From: Azospirillum sp. TSO35-2
GTDB lineage: Bacteria; Pseudomonadota; Alphaproteobacteria; Azospirillales; Azospirillaceae
NCBI RefSeq assembly: GCF_003116095.1
Contig: NZ_LGRA01000008.1
Coordinates: forward strand, 1,262,223 to 1,296,191
Direction: 5' to 3'
Length of the DNA: 33,969 nt
In this document: piece after piece, positions 15,265 through 23,399 of the stretch
Position numbering within the stretch: the first letter of the stretch is position 1
Layout: each line of letters starts with the position of its first letter
The notes under the pieces: model-generated
Seen by the model: the letters and a program-made list of their open reading frames with translations, nothing else
Database searches by the model: none
What the model was told of the DNA's origin: nothing
Made by a program: the position numbers and the translations under genes

Positions 15265-15287
15265 AGGCCCCGGCCGGACGCCGCGCC

Positions 15288-16238
15288 TCAGCCTTCGAGC
15301 TGGCGCCACATCTCCTGGTCGCGCTCGGCGGTCCAGACGCGGGGGTCGGTGTGGCCGGTCGCCTCGTCATAGGCGCGGGTGACGTTGAAGGGCATGCAGT
15401 GGTCGAAGATCACCCAGTGGCCGAACGTCGGCTTCAGGGCGGCGTGGGTGTCCTTGTAGATGGTGCGCAGGTCGTGGCCGGCGGCAACCCCCTGCTTGAC
15501 CCGCTCGAACAGCTCGCTGGTGAAGGCGCGGGTGCCGCGCAGCCCCTCCTGCACCTGCTCCGGCGTGGTCAGCGCGGCGCCGCGGCCGGGCACCAGCTTT
15601 TCCGGCTTCAGCGCGGCGATCGCGTCCAGCGTCGTCGGCCAGTGGGTGAAATAGGCGTCGCCGCAATAGGGCGTGGCGCCGTATTCGACCAGATCGCCGG
15701 AGAACAGGATCTTCTGCTGCGGCAGCCACACCACCGTGTCGCCCTTGCTGTGGCCGCGGCCGAGCTGGAGCAGCTGCACCTCCAGGCTGCCCAGCCACAG
15801 CGTCATGGCGCCCTTGAAGGTGATGGTCGGCCAGGTCAGGCCGGGGATGGTCTCGACGGCGCGGAACAGGCGGGGGAAGCGGCCGATCTCGCTCGCCATG
15901 TCGGCCTCGCCGCGTTCGACGATCAGGTCGCGGGTGTCCTCGCTGGCGAAGATCTGCTCCGGCGCGTAGCCCGAGGCGCCGAGCACCCGCACCGCGTGGT
16001 AGTGCGACAGCACGACATGGCGGATCGGCTTGTCGGTGACCTCGCGGATGCGGCGGATGACGTCCTGCGCCATCACCGGCGTCGCCTGGGTGTCGATCAC
16101 CATCACCGCGTCGTCGCCGATGACGATGCCGGTGTTGGGGTCGCCTTCCGCCGTGTAGGCGTAGGCGTTGTCCGACAGCTTGTCGAAACTGACGGTCTTC
16201 TCGTCCAGATCGGCGTGCGAGGCGAACTTCTTGGACAT
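15288..16238 (-). CDS. Metallo-beta-lactamase-fold protein with incomplete metal motif
   Basis: 316 residues. The MBL fold is recognisable from GIVIGDDAVMVIDTQATP, VVLSHYHAVRVLGASGY, GRGHSKGDTVVWLPQQKILFSGDLVE and a C-terminal helical region. In the first metal motif HxHxDH only H79 and H81 remain: the D and H positions are V83 and R84. H163 and D182 are kept. I recall similar HYHAVR sequences in other proteobacteria, so the change is probably a subfamily trait and not damage. Start ATG at 16238 has GGAG 7 nt upstream. An operator-like palindrome lies 76-93 bp upstream, nearly identical to one before the VOC gene, tying this gene to the hydroxycinnamate locus. Hydrolase on an aromatic thioester or lactone is a guess. 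Confidence 0.82.
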   Translation of the reverse strand: MSKKFASHADLDEKTVSFDKLSDNAYAYTAEGDPNTGIVIGDDAVMVIDTQATPVMAQDVIRRIREVTDKPIRHVVLSHYHAVRVLGASGYAPEQIFASEDTRDLIVERGEADMASEIGRFPRLFRAVETIPGLTWPTITFKGAMTLWLGSLEVQLLQLGRGHSKGDTVVWLPQQKILFSGDLVEYGATPYCGDAYFTHWPTTLDAIAALKPEKLVPGRGAALTTPEQVQEGLRGTRAFTSELFERVKQGVAAGHDLRTIYKDTHAALKPTFGHWVIFDHCMPFNVTRAYDEATGHTDPRVWTAERDQEMWRQLEG

Positions 16239-16313
16239 GGGCAGGCTCCGGAAGACGGGGGTGGCGGGTTGGTGCGGCGTGGCGCCGCACCGCCCATTGT
16301 TGGACCGACCGTA

Positions 16314-16331
16314 TCGTTTCATATGCAACTA
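16314..16331. promoter_or_regulatory. MarR-type operator copy 1 (before MBL gene)
   Basis: TCGTTTCATATGCAACTA differs from the perfect palindrome at 17008-17025 at only two of 18 positions. It is centred about 85 bp upstream of the MBL start codon. Confidence 0.6.
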
Positions 16332-16381
16332 TGCAACGCGTTTGTTACGGTCGAACCACCCCCTGGACCGGCGGTCCCGGC

Positions 16382-16918
16382 TCAGTTGGCGAACTCGCCG
16401 ATGTGGAGCCAAGCGGTGTGGCGCGGCGGCTGCTTGGTGACGCTCCACTCCTCGATCATCTCGTGGGCGACGTCCTTCATCCGCTGCATCATGTCGCCGG
16501 TGGCGGTCCAGGCGGCGACCTCCAGCCGGTGGCCGCTGGGGTCGAAGAAGTAGATCGACTTGAAGATGGCGTGGTCGGTCGGACCGATGACCGACAGGCC
16601 GGCCGCCTCCGCCCGGTCCTTGATCGCCAGCATGGTGTCGACGTCCTTGACCTGGAAGGCGATGTGCTGGGTCCATTCCGGGGTGTTGGGATCACGGCCC
16701 ATCGGCGGCGAGTTCGGCAGTTCGAAGAAGGCCAGGATGTTGCCGTTCCCGGCGTCGAGGAACAGGTGCATGTAGGGGTCCGGCTCCTTGGTGGAGGGCA
16801 CCTTGTCCTCGGCGATGGCGCCGATCAGGTCCATGTCGAGGACCGACTTGTAGAACTGCACCGTCTCCTTGGCGTCTTTGCAGCGGTAGGCGACGTGATG
16901 GATCTTCTCGACCAGCAT
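16382..16918 (-). CDS. VOC-superfamily (glyoxalase/extradiol dioxygenase-like) protein
   Basis: 178-residue protein with two beta-alpha-beta-beta-beta modules. The likely divalent-metal ligands H8, E66 (AFFEL), H85 (TQHIAFQV) and E133 (HRLEVAAW) fall at glyoxalase-I-like spacing. DPSGHRLEV is typical of dioxygenase-like VOC members. Start at 16918 has GGGGGAG about 9 nt upstream. It lies 143 bp upstream of the MBL gene on the same strand and diverges from the vdh-like gene. The 18-bp palindrome at 17008-17025 sits 90-107 bp ahead. Likely a metal-dependent isomerase, lyase or dioxygenase acting in aromatic or aldehyde metabolism; substrate unknown. Confidence 0.85.
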   Translation of the reverse strand: MLVEKIHHVAYRCKDAKETVQFYKSVLDMDLIGAIAEDKVPSTKEPDPYMHLFLDAGNGNILAFFELPNSPPMGRDPNTPEWTQHIAFQVKDVDTMLAIKDRAEAAGLSVIGPTDHAIFKSIYFFDPSGHRLEVAAWTATGDMMQRMKDVAHEMIEEWSVTKQPPRHTAWLHIGEFAN

Positions 16919-17007
16919 GGCGTTCTGCTCCCCCGGTATCCCGTTGTCGGCGGGCGCCGGCCCGCCGGTGCGGATGGCCTTCGGCGGCGCCCCTCATCGC
17001 CTTCTTT

Positions 17008-17025
17008 TAGTTTCATATGAAACTA
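17008..17025. promoter_or_regulatory. MarR-type operator copy 2: perfect 18-bp palindrome
   Basis: TAGTTTCATATGAAACTA is a perfect 18-bp palindrome in the VOC/vdh divergent region. Size and symmetry fit a MarR dimer site. Confidence 0.72.
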
Positions 17026-17077
17026 CTGTCAACGTCAAAGCTTTGGGCCCGCGAACGTCGCCTCGCCCTTTTGCCTC

Positions 17078-17110
17078 TTGACCCAATCATATCTGTTATG
17101 TTTCATAACA
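17078..17110 (+). promoter_or_regulatory. Promoter and operator copy 3 of the vdh-ech-fcs operon
   Basis: TTGACC (17078-17083) is a good -35. At -10 distance lies TGTTATG-TTT-CATAACA (17094-17110), a perfect 7+7 bp inverted repeat sharing GTTTCATA with copies 1 and 2. A repressor bound there would block the promoter. The -10 itself is weak (TTTCAT at 17-nt spacing). The ATG of the vdh-like gene is 53 bp downstream. Confidence 0.6.
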
Positions 17111-17162
17111 ATATGTTCACCCGTCAGTCCGCGCGACGCGGCAAAGAGGATCGGAGCACCTC

Positions 17163-18626
17163 ATGGAAGACCTGTCTGCCGCCACCGACCTGCTGATCGG
17201 CGGCCGTGCCGTGCCGGCGACCGGCGGGCGGTGGTTCGAGCGGCACAACCCGATCACCGGCGCCGTGGCGACCCGCGCCGCCGCCGCCTCGCCGCTGGAC
17301 GCGGCCGCGGCGGCCGACGCGGCGCAGGCCGCCTTCGCCGGCTGGTCGGACACCGGGCCGAACGCCCGCCGCGCGCTGCTGCTGAAGGCCGCCGACGCGC
17401 TGGCCGCCCGCGCCGACGCCTTCGTCGCCGCGATGGCCGGCGAGACCGGCGCGACGGAGGGCTGGGCCCGCTTCAACGTGATGCTCGCCGCCTCGATGAT
17501 CCGCGAGGCGGCGGCGCTCACCACCCAGATCACCGGCGAGGTCATCCCGTCGGACAAGCCCGGTTGCCTCGCCCTGGCGGTGCGCCAGCCGGTCGGCGTC
17601 GTGCTGGGCGTCGCGCCATGGAACGCGCCGGTCATCCTCGGCGTGCGCGCCATCGCCACCGCCGTCGCCTGCGGCAACAGCGTGGTGCTGAAGGCGTCGG
17701 AGCTGTGCCCGCGCACCCACGCGCTGATCGGGCAGGCCTTCCAGGAGGCCGGCTTCCCCGACGGCGTCGTCAACGTCGTCACCAACGCGCCGGCCGACGC
17801 CGCCGGGATCGTCAACGCCCTGATCGACCATCCGGCGGTCGCCCGCATCAACTTCACCGGCTCCACCCGCGTCGGTCGGCTGATCGCCCAGCGCGCGGCG
17901 GCCCAGCTGAAGCCGGTGCTGCTGGAGCTGGGCGGCAAGGCGCCCTTCCTGGTGCTGGACGACGCCGACCTCGACGAGGCGGTGAAGGCCGCCGCCTTCG
18001 GCGCCTTCTTCAACCAGGGCCAGATCTGCATGTCGACCGAGCGGATCGTCGTCGACCACGCGGTGGCCGACGCCTTCGTCGCCAAGTTCGCCGCCAAGGG
18101 GGCGACGCTGGTGGCCGGCGACCCGCGGGAGGGGCGGACGCCGCTCGGCTCCGTCGTCGGCCCGGCCGCCGCCGCCGGCATCCAGGCGCTGATCGACGAC
18201 GCGGTGGCCAAGGGCGCCGTGCTCCACCGCAACGGCGCGCCCGACGGCACGCTGCTGCCCGCCGCCATCCTCGACCATGTCACGCCCGAGATGCGGATCT
18301 ACGCCGAGGAGTCCTTCGGCCCGGTCGTCACCATCGTCCGCGTCGACGGCGAGGAGCAGGCGATCGCCACCGCCAACGACACCGAATACGGCCTGTCGGC
18401 CGCCGTCTTCACCCGCGACACCGCGCGCGGCCTGCGGGTCGCCCGCCGCATCCGCTCCGGCATCTGCCACGTCAACGGTCCCACCGTCCATGACGAGGCG
18501 CAGATGCCCTTCGGCGGCGTCAAGGCCAGCGGCTATGGCCGTTTCGGCGGCAAGGCCGGCATCGACGCCTTCACCGAACTGCGCTGGATCACGATGGAAA
18601 CCCAGCCCGGCCACTTCCCGATCTGA
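17163..18626 (+). CDS. Aldehyde dehydrogenase, vanillin/benzaldehyde-type
   Basis: 487-residue NAD(P)-dependent aldehyde dehydrogenase. Key residues are present: N154 in PWNAP, FTGSTRVG at 231-238, general base E255 in LELGGK, and nucleophile C289 in NQGQICMS. The GQICMSTERI context resembles vanillin and salicylaldehyde dehydrogenases. The product of the next gene (HCHL) is vanillin or 4-hydroxybenzaldehyde, so the expected reaction is oxidation of these to vanillate or 4-hydroxybenzoate. ATG at 17163 has GGAG upstream. First gene of a plus-strand operon (51 bp to ech) under the promoter/operator at 17078-17110. CouC/Vdh are the closest functional names; exact substrate range is inference. 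Confidence 0.87.
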   Translation: MEDLSAATDLLIGGRAVPATGGRWFERHNPITGAVATRAAAASPLDAAAAADAAQAAFAGWSDTGPNARRALLLKAADALAARADAFVAAMAGETGATEGWARFNVMLAASMIREAAALTTQITGEVIPSDKPGCLALAVRQPVGVVLGVAPWNAPVILGVRAIATAVACGNSVVLKASELCPRTHALIGQAFQEAGFPDGVVNVVTNAPADAAGIVNALIDHPAVARINFTGSTRVGRLIAQRAAAQLKPVLLELGGKAPFLVLDDADLDEAVKAAAFGAFFNQGQICMSTERIVVDHAVADAFVAKFAAKGATLVAGDPREGRTPLGSVVGPAAAAGIQALIDDAVAKGAVLHRNGAPDGTLLPAAILDHVTPEMRIYAEESFGPVVTIVRVDGEEQAIATANDTEYGLSAAVFTRDTARGLRVARRIRSGICHVNGPTVHDEAQMPFGGVKASGYGRFGGKAGIDAFTELRWITMETQPGHFPI

Positions 18627-18677
18627 TCCCGGCCACGCCACGACACACGCACGACGCACACCAAGGACGCCAAGCCC

Positions 18678-19529
18678 ATGACGACGCAGAGCAAGCCGGC
18701 CACCGACGCCACCCCCGATGCCGATGTGGTCACCATCGAGTATGACAACGGCGTGGCCTGGGTCACGCTGAACCGGCCGGACAAGCGCAACGCGATGAAC
18801 CCGGCGCTGAACGCCCGCATGCACGCGGTGCTGGACGAGCTGGAGGCCGACGACCGCTGCCAGGTGCTGGTGCTGACCGGCGCCGGCGAGTCCTTCTCCG
18901 CCGGCATGGACCTCAAGGAGTATTTCCGCGAGACCGAGGCCAAGGGCCACATCGCCGTCCGCCGCGCCCAGCGCGATTCCTACGGCTGGTGGCGCCGCCT
19001 GCGCTGGTTCGAAAAGCCGACGATCGCCATGGTGAATGGCTGGTGCTTCGGCGGCGCCTTCTCGCCGCTGTTCGCCTGCGACCTCGCCGTCGCCGCCGAC
19101 GAGGCGCAGTTCGGCGTGTCGGAGATCAACTGGGGCATCATCCCCGGCGGCAACGTCACCAAGGTTCTGGCCGACCTGATGACCCAGCGCGAGGCGCTGT
19201 ACTACATCATGACCGGCGAGACCTTCGACGGCCGCAAGGCGGCGGAGATGAAGCTGGTCAACCTCTCGGTCCCGCGCGAGCAGTTGCGCGCCCGGGTGCG
19301 GGCACTGGCCGACACCCTGCTGGAAAAGAACCCGCTGACGCTGAAGGCGGCCAAGGACGCCTTCAAGCGGGTGGTGGAGATGCCGTTCGACGCCGCCGAG
19401 GATTATCTGGTGGTGCGCCAGGAATCGCTGAACTTCCTCGACAAGACCGAAGGCCGCAAGCAGGGCATCAAGCAGTTCATCGACGACAAGACCTACCGCC
19501 CGGGGCTCGGCGCCTACAAGCGCGGCTGA
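18678..19529 (+). CDS. ech: p-Hydroxycinnamoyl-CoA hydratase/lyase (HCHL; ech/couA type)
   Basis: 283-residue crotonase-fold enzyme that hydrates feruloyl-, caffeoyl- or p-coumaroyl-CoA and splits it by a retro-aldol step to acetyl-CoA plus vanillin, protocatechualdehyde or 4-hydroxybenzaldehyde. The sequence closely follows known HCHLs: LNRPDKRNAMNP, the oxyanion region AGMDLKEYFRE, KPTIAMVNGWCFGGAFSPL, SEINWGIIPGGN with catalytic E149, YYIMTGETFDGRKAAEM, and Y243 in EDYLV at the position of the substrate-phenol tyrosine. S129 matches the conserved active-site serine. ATG at 18678 has AAGGA 9 nt upstream. Between the aldehyde dehydrogenase and CoA-ligase genes, exactly the expected pathway set. 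Confidence 0.94.
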   Translation: MTTQSKPATDATPDADVVTIEYDNGVAWVTLNRPDKRNAMNPALNARMHAVLDELEADDRCQVLVLTGAGESFSAGMDLKEYFRETEAKGHIAVRRAQRDSYGWWRRLRWFEKPTIAMVNGWCFGGAFSPLFACDLAVAADEAQFGVSEINWGIIPGGNVTKVLADLMTQREALYYIMTGETFDGRKAAEMKLVNLSVPREQLRARVRALADTLLEKNPLTLKAAKDAFKRVVEMPFDAAEDYLVVRQESLNFLDKTEGRKQGIKQFIDDKTYRPGLGAYKRG

Positions 19530-19554
19530 ACGCCGCCATCCGGCAAGCCGATAC

Positions 19555-19580
19555 CGGCAAACCAATGAATTGGCTTGCCG
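19555..19580 (+). other. Intercistronic hairpin A (ech-fcs spacer)
   Basis: Arms 19555-19566 and 19569-19580 pair over 12 positions with one A-C mismatch around CCAATGAATTGG. An extra copy of CGGCAAGCC at 19541-19549 could compete for the right arm and make an alternative fold. Confidence 0.55.
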
Positions 19581-19646
19581 TATTGCGTTCAAACGCCACG
19601 CAGGCTTTACCGCGCTCACGGGAGCGCGCCGCCGCCGTCGCGGCGG

Positions 19647-19686
19647 CCGGCGAGCGCTTGAAAAGACCGGTTCAAGCGCTCGCCGG
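19647..19686 (+). other. Intercistronic hairpin B: perfect 16-bp inverted repeat
   Basis: CCGGCGAGCGCTTGAA (19647-19662) and its exact complement (19671-19686) flank the loop AAGACCGG. It is the strongest stem in the window, placed 51 bp before the CoA-ligase ATG, with no T-run. It may tune fcs expression or protect ech mRNA. Confidence 0.75.
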
Positions 19687-19737
19687 TCCAAGACCGCTCC
19701 GGCCATCGGGCCGGAGCCAGGGGAGGGACGACACGAG

Positions 19738-21303
19738 ATGGGCATGCCGCCACCAGGGCCGCCACTGGGTCCCCACAGCGCCTGGGAAGCACCGGACATC
19801 CTGGCCTACCACGCCGCGGTGCAGCCCCGGAACCCCGCCTGCGTCGATCTGGCGTCGGGCGAGCGCCTGACCTACGCCGAGCTGGACCGCCGCGTCGACC
19901 GCTGCGTCGCGTGGCTGCTCGGCCGGATCGGCGCCGAGCCGGGACAGCGCGTCGCCTGGCTCGGCCGCAACAGCATCGACGAGGTGATCGCCAGCCTCGC
20001 CTGCGGACGGGCCGGGGCGGTGTTCGTACCGCTGAACTGGCGGCTGACCGCGCCGGAGGTGGCGGCGCTGCTCGCCGATTCGACACCGTCCCTACTGGTC
20101 CACGACGCCGAGTTCGCACCGACGGTGAGCGGGCTGGCCACCGCGCCGGCCGGCCTCGCCATGGTGACGCGGGCGACCGCCCACGCCGAACAGGCCGCCA
20201 CGACCGGGCCGGCGCCCCGGCTGGCGCCGCGCGACGCCAACGCGCCGTCGACGATCATCTACACCTCCGGCACCTCGGGCCAGCCCAAGGGGGCCATCCA
20301 CACCGAACAGACCGCCTTCTTCACGGCCTTCAACTTCGCCCTGCTGAACCGGATCGACCACGCCAGCGTCTTCCTGTGCGACATGCCGCTGTTCCACGTC
20401 ATCGGCATCCTGACGATCACCCGCTCGACCCTGCTGCAAGGCGGCGCCCTGCTGGTCTCGCCCGGCTTCGATCCGGAGCTGACGCTGGCCCGCCTGTCCG
20501 ACCCCGGCCTCGGCGTCACCCATTACATGTGCGTGCCGCAGATGGCGCAAAGCCTGCGCCAGCGGCCGGAGTATGACCCGACCAGACTGTCGCGGCTGGT
20601 CTTCTTCGGCACCGGCGGCGCCCCCAACCCGCCGGCGCTGGTGCGCCGCTTCCTGGCGGAAGGGGTGCCGATGGCCGACGGCTATGGCAGCAGCGAGGGC
20701 GGCACCGTGCTCGGCATGCCGCTGGGCGATCCGGAGCGGATGGCGGACAAGGCCGGCTCGGCCGGGTTGCCGCCGGCCTCGGTCCGGCTGCGGCTGGTCG
20801 ACGACCAGGGCAACGACGTGGCGGACGGCGAGGTCGGCGAGATCCTGGTGCGCGGCCCCAACGTCTCCCCCGGCTACTGGAACCGTCCGCCCTCCCCGGA
20901 TGAGGGGCCGGCCGGCTGGTTCCGCACCGGCGACAGCGCGCGGCGCGACGCCGATGGCTTCTACGTCATCGTCGACCGCAAGAAGGACATGTTCATCTCC
21001 GGCGGCGAGAACGTCTATCCGGCCGAGATCGAGGCGGTCCTTCTGGAACTGGACGCGGTGGCCGAGGCCTGCGTGATCGGCATCCCCGACCGGCAATGGG
21101 GCGAGGTCGGCTGCGCCTATGTCGTGCCGCGCGCCGGATACCCGCTGACCGACCAGGACATCATCGACCACTGCCGCAGCCGCCTCGCCCGCTACAAGGC
21201 GCCCAAGCGCGTCATCGTCACCGACGCCCTGCCCCGCACCGCGTCCGGCAAGCTGCGCAAGAACGTCCTGCGCGAGCTGCACCGCAGCGAACAGGCCGAG
21301 TGA
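19738..21303 (+). CDS. fcs: Hydroxycinnamate (feruloyl/p-coumaroyl)-CoA ligase, ANL superfamily
   Basis: 521-residue AMP-forming acyl/aryl-CoA synthetase that activates the plant acid to its CoA thioester, the first pathway step. P-loop YTSGTSGQPKG at 175-185, YGSSE at 316-320, TGD at 397-399, hinge region DRKKD, SGGENVYPAEIE at 421-432, and catalytic K505 in PRTASGKLRK. Length is close to CouB-like ligases of about 520 residues, shorter than the pseudomonad Fcs. ATG at 19738 has GGGAGGGA 9 nt upstream; the reading frame open from 19570 runs through hairpin B and is not the real start. It is 208 bp after ech, an unusually long, structured spacer. Substrate preference is inferred from context. 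Confidence 0.88.
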   Translation: MGMPPPGPPLGPHSAWEAPDILAYHAAVQPRNPACVDLASGERLTYAELDRRVDRCVAWLLGRIGAEPGQRVAWLGRNSIDEVIASLACGRAGAVFVPLNWRLTAPEVAALLADSTPSLLVHDAEFAPTVSGLATAPAGLAMVTRATAHAEQAATTGPAPRLAPRDANAPSTIIYTSGTSGQPKGAIHTEQTAFFTAFNFALLNRIDHASVFLCDMPLFHVIGILTITRSTLLQGGALLVSPGFDPELTLARLSDPGLGVTHYMCVPQMAQSLRQRPEYDPTRLSRLVFFGTGGAPNPPALVRRFLAEGVPMADGYGSSEGGTVLGMPLGDPERMADKAGSAGLPPASVRLRLVDDQGNDVADGEVGEILVRGPNVSPGYWNRPPSPDEGPAGWFRTGDSARRDADGFYVIVDRKKDMFISGGENVYPAEIEAVLLELDAVAEACVIGIPDRQWGEVGCAYVVPRAGYPLTDQDIIDHCRSRLARYKAPKRVIVTDALPRTASGKLRKNVLRELHRSEQAE

Positions 21304-21399
21304 TTCGGCCTCCGGTGATCAAGCCGACCATCCGCCGACCACAAGAAAAGCAAGAACGATGACCGTCCTACAGCGGGCCACACAGTGGAGAGAAACGTC

Positions 21400-22758
21400 A
21401 TGCCCCCGGACCGCAGCGTCGACGTTCAGTCCTTCCTGAACGAGCATCCCTTTTCCCGGCACCAATGGACCATCGTCGTCCTGTGCCTCGGCGTCGTCCT
21501 GCTGGACGGCTTCGACACCGCCGCGATCGGCTACATCGCGCCGTCGCTGCTGACGGACTGGGGGCTGCAACGCCCCGCCCTCGCCCCGATCCTCAGCGCC
21601 GCCCTGTTCGGCCTCGTCGTCGGCTCCCTCACCGCCGGGCCGCTGAGCGACCGGGTCGGCCGCCGGCTGGTGCTGATCCTGGCGGTCGCGGCGATGGGCG
21701 TCGCCTGCCTCGCCTCGGCCTTTTCCGGCGACGTGACGACGCTGGTGGCCTGGCGCTTCGTCACCGGGATCGCGCTGGGGGCGGCGATGCCGACCGCCCT
21801 GACCCTGGTCAGCGAATATTGCCCCGACCGGCGGCGGGCGGTGACCACCAACCTGGTCTTCTGCGGCTTCCCGCTCGGCGCGGCGCTGGGCGGCTTCCTG
21901 GCGGCCTGGATCATCCCGGCCTTCGGCTGGCGCAGCGTGCTGCTGGTCGGCGGCACCGCCCCGCTGCTGCTGGCGGTGCTGCTGGTCCTGTGGCTGCCGG
22001 AATCGGTGCGCTATCTGGTGGCGCACAAGAAGCCGGTGGAGCGCATCCGCCGGGTCCTCCAGCCGATCGGCGCCGCCGCGGCCCACGCCACGCGCTTCGT
22101 CATGACCGAGACCACGGCCGGGCCGGCCGGCCGCGGCGCCATCCGGCTGGTGCTGTCGCGCCCCTTCATCGTCGGCACGCTGATGCTGTGGACCGCCTAT
22201 TTCATGGGGCTGGTGATCTTCTACGCGATGATCAACTGGATGCCGGTGCTGTTCAAGGACGCCGGGATCGCCCCGTCCACCGCCGCCGTGATCGCCGCGC
22301 TGTTCCCGCTGGGCGGCATCGGGTCGCTGTTCTCCGGCGTGCTGATGGACCGCTTCAACGGCACCCGGATCGTCGCCGCCTGCTTCGCGCTGACCGCCAT
22401 CGCCTTCGTCGCCATCGGCCAGATCGCCGGGCAGGTCGGGCTGCTGACGGTGGCGGTGCTGGTGACCGGCATCCTGATGAACACCGCCCAATCGTCGCTG
22501 GGTTCGCTGGCCGCCGCCTTCTACCCGACGCAGGGCCGCGCCACCGGCATCGCCTGGATGATGGGGCTCGGCCGCTTCGGCGGGATCGCCGGCTCCTTCC
22601 TGGTCGCGGAGCTGGCCAGCCGCCAGCTGTCCTTCGCCGACATCTTCCTGGCGCTGTCCCTGCCCGGCTTCGTCGGCGCCGCCGCCCTGCTGCTCAAGCA
22701 GGCCGTCCACGGCCGCAAACCGGCCGGTCTGGTGATCGCGCCGCGCGTCGCCGAGTAA
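21400..22758 (+). CDS. MFS transporter, aromatic acid:H+ symporter (AAHS) type
   Basis: 452-residue, 12-segment inner-membrane carrier. AAHS hallmarks: the DGFDTAAIGYIAPSL motif in segment 1 (the DG-D pattern needed for aromatic acid uptake), then GPLSDRVGRR in the 2-3 loop, RFVTGIALGAAMPTALTLVSEYCP in segment 4, and a central cytoplasmic loop after LPESVRYLV. PcaK, BenK, VanK and HcnK-like hydroxycinnamate porters share this architecture. Start ATG at 21400 has GGAGAG 8 nt upstream; a GTG 15 nt earlier is less likely. 96 bp after the ligase gene, so probably the last gene of the operon, importing the hydroxycinnamate itself or an aromatic acid derived from it. Confidence 0.87.
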   Translation: MPPDRSVDVQSFLNEHPFSRHQWTIVVLCLGVVLLDGFDTAAIGYIAPSLLTDWGLQRPALAPILSAALFGLVVGSLTAGPLSDRVGRRLVLILAVAAMGVACLASAFSGDVTTLVAWRFVTGIALGAAMPTALTLVSEYCPDRRRAVTTNLVFCGFPLGAALGGFLAAWIIPAFGWRSVLLVGGTAPLLLAVLLVLWLPESVRYLVAHKKPVERIRRVLQPIGAAAAHATRFVMTETTAGPAGRGAIRLVLSRPFIVGTLMLWTAYFMGLVIFYAMINWMPVLFKDAGIAPSTAAVIAALFPLGGIGSLFSGVLMDRFNGTRIVAACFALTAIAFVAIGQIAGQVGLLTVAVLVTGILMNTAQSSLGSLAAAFYPTQGRATGIAWMMGLGRFGGIAGSFLVAELASRQLSFADIFLALSLPGFVGAAALLLKQAVHGRKPAGLVIAPRVAE

Positions 22759-22775
22759 CCGTCACCGCCGGTGGA

Positions 22776-23399
22776 TCAGCGCTCCGCCGCCGGCGGCTTG
22801 CCGCGCCCCTTGCCGCGCCCTTTACCGGGAGGGGCCTTGGCCGGCGGCAGGTCGGCGTCCTCCGCCTCCTCCGCCGCGGCCGGGTCGCCCCCGGCGATCA
22901 TGCCGCCCAGCAATTGCAGCAACTGCTCCCGCCCGGCCTCGCCGATCGGTTCGCAGACCCGGCGCTCATGCTCCGCCCACAGCCGCTGAAGCTCGGTGAG
23001 GAGCGCCGCGCCCTTGGCCGTCAGGTGCAGGGCGTGGGAGCGGCGGTCGCCCGCCGCCAGCTTGCGCTTGACGAGGCCGCGATCCTCCAGGCTGTCGAGC
23101 AGCGGCACGAAGTTGGTCCGCTTGATGTTCAGCGCGTTGCTGACCTGCGACTGCTTCAGGCCGGGGTTCCGCCCGACGATGACCAGGACGGAGAACTGCG
23201 CCGGCCGCAGGTCGCGTTCGGCGAAGGTGCGGATGAAGTCGGCGAAGACGACCATCTGCGCCCGCTTCAGCAGAAACCCGACCGACTCCCCCAGCAGCCC
23301 AAGTTCGACGGCGTCCGCGATCTCCCCCGCCGCGTCGGCACCGGCAACGGACGCCGCCCCCCGGCGGCCGGTCGTGCGCTTCGGAACGGCATCTGTCAT
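22776..23399 (-). CDS. MarR-family regulator with a basic C-terminal tail (second of two)
   Basis: 207 residues. Core MarR domain: DFIRTFAERDLRPAQFSVLVIVG, winged helix LKQSQVSNALNIKRTNFVPLLDSLEDRGLVKRK and wing GDRRSHALHLTAKG. The N-terminal 30 residues and the last 35 are low complexity; the tail is Lys/Arg/Gly/Pro-rich (KGRGKGRGKPP) and could add non-specific DNA contacts. ATG at 23399; a TTG two codons earlier is possible. It converges with the MFS gene, 17 bp apart. It is the second candidate repressor of the hydroxycinnamate operon, or it may serve another regulon. No GTTTCATA element is seen at its own promoter. Confidence 0.83.
   Translation of the reverse strand: MTDAVPKRTTGRRGAASVAGADAAGEIADAVELGLLGESVGFLLKRAQMVVFADFIRTFAERDLRPAQFSVLVIVGRNPGLKQSQVSNALNIKRTNFVPLLDSLEDRGLVKRKLAAGDRRSHALHLTAKGAALLTELQRLWAEHERRVCEPIGEAGREQLLQLLGGMIAGGDPAAAEEAEDADLPPAKAPPGKGRGKGRGKPPAAER

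Noticed and set aside
17124..19799. 891-codon minus-strand open frame opposite vdh and ech
   Set aside because: Low-complexity Gly/Arg/Val/Asp translation antisense to two well-recognised enzymes; no domain or start signal.
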